From the NCBI GenBank assembly GCA_028289305.1, contig JANQQO010000277.1, positions 1 to 6,267 on the forward strand: a stretch of 6,267 nucleotides of DNA. Direction: 5' to 3'. Numbering within the stretch: position 1 is the first letter of the stretch; each line of letters opens with the position of its first letter. The translations under genes and the position numbers were made by a program. Origin of the DNA: Rickettsiales bacterium. GTDB taxonomy: Bacteria; Pseudomonadota; Alphaproteobacteria; Rickettsiales; JANQQO01. Below the pieces are notes generated by a model, which saw only the letters and a list, made by a program, of their open reading frames with translations, was not told where the DNA came from and searched no databases. Shown here piece after piece: positions 4,696 to 6,267 of this stretch.

Positions 4696-6267
4696 CTACC
4701 CGCTGAAGCGATTGCTTTTGGGGAAGCCGGCGGGGGGTAAGGAGCCGCGGCCGCCGCGTTTGCCACACCAGGGGGTGATGTCTTCTTCGGTGCGGGTGCG
4801 ATCGCCAATCTGCCAGCTGAGGCCGGATTCTGCAGAAAAACTAATTGCATCGGCGAGGCTTCCTTGCTTATAGCGCTGGAGGATCACACCTTGCCCGCGC
4901 TTCATTTCCGGGATTTCACTGGTGGGGAGGATAAGCAGGCGGCGATTTTCGCCGATGAGGGCTACGTGATCGCCTTCTACCTCGATGCAGAGCGCGGCGC
5001 TGGCGTCTTTCGGCGGGGTTAGGATCTGTTTGCCTTGGCGGGTTTGCGCCACCACGTCTTTTTCGGCGACAATGAAGCCCTTGCCGCTGCTGGAAGCAAC
5101 GAGGAGCTTGCCTTCTGGCTGATGTACGCGTAAGGAAATGAGGTCGTGGTCTTTATCGATATCGACCATAAGGCGGACCGGCTCGCCATGGCCCTTGCCG
5201 CCGGGGAGTTTATCACAGCCAAGCGTGAAGCAGCGACCATCTGTGGCAAAAAGCAGGAGCTTGTCGGTGGTGTGGGCTTTGCAGGCGAAGCGGGCGCGAT
5301 CACCTTCTTTGAATTTGAGCTGGCTGAGATCAGCCTGATGGCCTTTGAGTGCACGAATCCAGCCTTTTTCGGAGCAGATGACGGTGATCGGCTCTTTTTC
5401 GACAAAGGCCTCGATGGAGACGATTTTTTCCTGCGGTGCATCGGCGAAATCGGTGCGGCGCGCACCGAGCTCAGTGCTGGGGCCGAAGCGTTTTTTAAGC
5501 GCTTTGATTTCCGCAGCGATGCGCTCCCAGCGGAGTTCCTCTTTTTTGAGGAGTTGTTCGAGGGATTTTTTCTCGGCGGTCAGTTCTTCGTGTTCGCGGC
5601 GGATTTCGAGCTCTTCGAGCTTGCGCAGCTGGCGCAGGCGCATATTGAGGATGGCCTCGGCTTGCACATCGGTAAGTTTCCATTTCTTCATGATGATGGG
5701 CTTGGGCGCATCTTCATTGCGGATGATTTTGATCAGCTCATCGAGGTTGAGATAGGCGATGAGCAAGCCGTCTAGCACCTCAAGCCGGTGGGTGATTTTA
5801 TCCAAGCGATAGCGGCTGCGGCGGATGAGGACCTCGTGGCGGTGATCGAGGAAAGCTTGCAGCACCTCGCGCAGATGCATCACGCGCGGGGCTTTGCCGC
5901 CTTCGAGCACGTTCATATTAAGGCTGACGCGGGTTTCCAGATCCGTGGTTTTGAACAGCGATTCCATCAGCATTTCCGGCTCAACCGCGCGGCTTTTTGG
6001 CTCAAGCACGAGGCGGATTTCCTCAGTGGATTCATCGCGGATATGGCCCAGCAGCGCGAGTTTCTTGGCTTTGAAGGAATCGGCGAGTTTTTCAATCAGG
6101 CGGGATTTTTGTACCTGATAGGGGATTTCGGTGACGATGATCTGGTATTGGCCGTGGCCGAGCTCTTCCTTTTCCCAGCGCGCGCGCAGGCGGAAAGAGC
6201 CGCGCCCGGTGGCATAGGCCTCAAGGATGTTTTCCTCCGGCTCGACGATAATGCCGCCCGTGGGGAA
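4696..6267 (-). CDS. parC: DNA topoisomerase IV subunit A, C-terminal 523 residues (cut by right edge)
   Basis: ParC is the breakage-reunion subunit of topoisomerase IV, which with ParE decatenates daughter chromosomes in the cytoplasm. The frame is open from the right edge: it begins FPTGGIIVEPEENILEAYAT, so about 220-240 N-terminal residues, including the catalytic tyrosine, lie outside the window. Visible residues (numbered from the edge) show the tower and coiled-coil region with TTDLETRVSLNMNVL (near 106-120) and DGLLIAYLNLDELIKIIRNE (near 165-184), then the AEAILNMRLRQLRKLEELEI stretch near 203-222. The C-terminal beta-pinwheel begins near 280, with ITVICSEKGWIRALKGH, LKFKEGDRARF, GRCFTLGCDKLPGGKGHGEP and the LILPTSEIPEMKRGQGV stretch. 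There is no GyrA box (QRRGGKG); only the degenerate LPGGKGHG is present, which argues for ParC rather than GyrA. The tail GKRGGRGSLPPAGFPKSNRF is typical of alphaproteobacterial ParC. An internal GTG at 6009 is not a start, because conserved ParC sequence continues upstream of it. Confidence 0.96.
   Translation of the reverse strand, partial: FPTGGIIVEPEENILEAYATGRGSFRLRARWEKEELGHGQYQIIVTEIPYQVQKSRLIEKLADSFKAKKLALLGHIRDESTEEIRLVLEPKSRAVEPEMLMESLFKTTDLETRVSLNMNVLEGGKAPRVMHLREVLQAFLDHRHEVLIRRSRYRLDKITHRLEVLDGLLIAYLNLDELIKIIRNEDAPKPIIMKKWKLTDVQAEAILNMRLRQLRKLEELEIRREHEELTAEKKSLEQLLKKEELRWERIAAEIKALKKRFGPSTELGARRTDFADAPQEKIVSIEAFVEKEPITVICSEKGWIRALKGHQADLSQLKFKEGDRARFACKAHTTDKLLLFATDGRCFTLGCDKLPGGKGHGEPVRLMVDIDKDHDLISLRVHQPEGKLLVASSSGKGFIVAEKDVVAQTRQGKQILTPPKDASAALCIEVEGDHVALIGENRRLLILPTSEIPEMKRGQGVILQRYKQGSLADAISFSAESGLSWQIGDRTRTEEDITPWCGKRGGRGSLPPAGFPKSNRFSG

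Noticed and set aside
5146..5775. Long plus-strand open frame (209 codons) opposite parC
   Set aside because: It is fully antisense to well-conserved ParC sequence. Its Phe/Leu/Glu/Gly-rich composition is typical of the mirror frame of a GC-rich gene, and there is no convincing ribosome binding site.
6007..6009. GTG at 6009 as the start of a 437-residue ParC fragment
   Set aside because: The frame stays open to the window edge, and the 86 codons before the GTG encode conserved ParC sequence, so the gene is simply cut by the window.

Overview
The window looks like part of an alphaproteobacterial chromosome. The evidence is a ParC whose C-terminal tail has an alphaproteobacterial style, a YejA-type peptide-binding protein, and a perfect CtrA-type box (TTAA-N7-TTAAC) in the one divergent promoter region. 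I cannot place it below class level. The flanking genes are GC-rich (for example 37 of 60 bases at 5881-5940). The middle is clearly poorer (25 of 60 at 3121-3180, 24 of 60 at 3661-3720).

Layout, left to right. (1) 1-55 is a short edge region that ends in a good ribosome binding site. (2) 56-787 (+) encodes a small single-pass membrane protein resembling the N-terminal part of AsmA-family proteins. (3) 788-957 is a non-coding mosaic of repeats: four GGATTTR-like heptamers, two copies of a 15-mer, two abutting 16-nt hairpins, and a 20-21 nt module whose second copy lies inside the end of the next gene. (4) 958-2811 (-) encodes a complete YejA-like substrate-binding protein with a signal peptide. 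(5) 2812-2893 is an 82-bp divergent intergenic region. It holds a strong promoter for the yejA-like gene, placed so that the mRNA should be almost leaderless, and a CtrA-like box over its -35 element. (6) 2894-3889 and 3907-4686 (+) are two tightly linked genes I do not recognise, each with a strong ribosome binding site. The first protein ends in an RGG-type tail. (7) 4696-6267 (-) is the last 523 codons of parC (topoisomerase IV subunit A). Its stop codon lies 9 nt from the stop of the preceding gene, tail to tail, and its N-terminal part lies beyond the right edge.

The flanking genes have housekeeping or envelope roles: DNA decatenation, peptide uptake, and an envelope-associated membrane protein. 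The two-gene unit between yejA and parC is the accessory-looking part, with lower GC, no recognisable family and probable co-transcription, so it is the best candidate for something undescribed. I found no tRNA, rRNA, CRISPR array, transposase or integrase, and nothing in the sequence proves that the pair is mobile.
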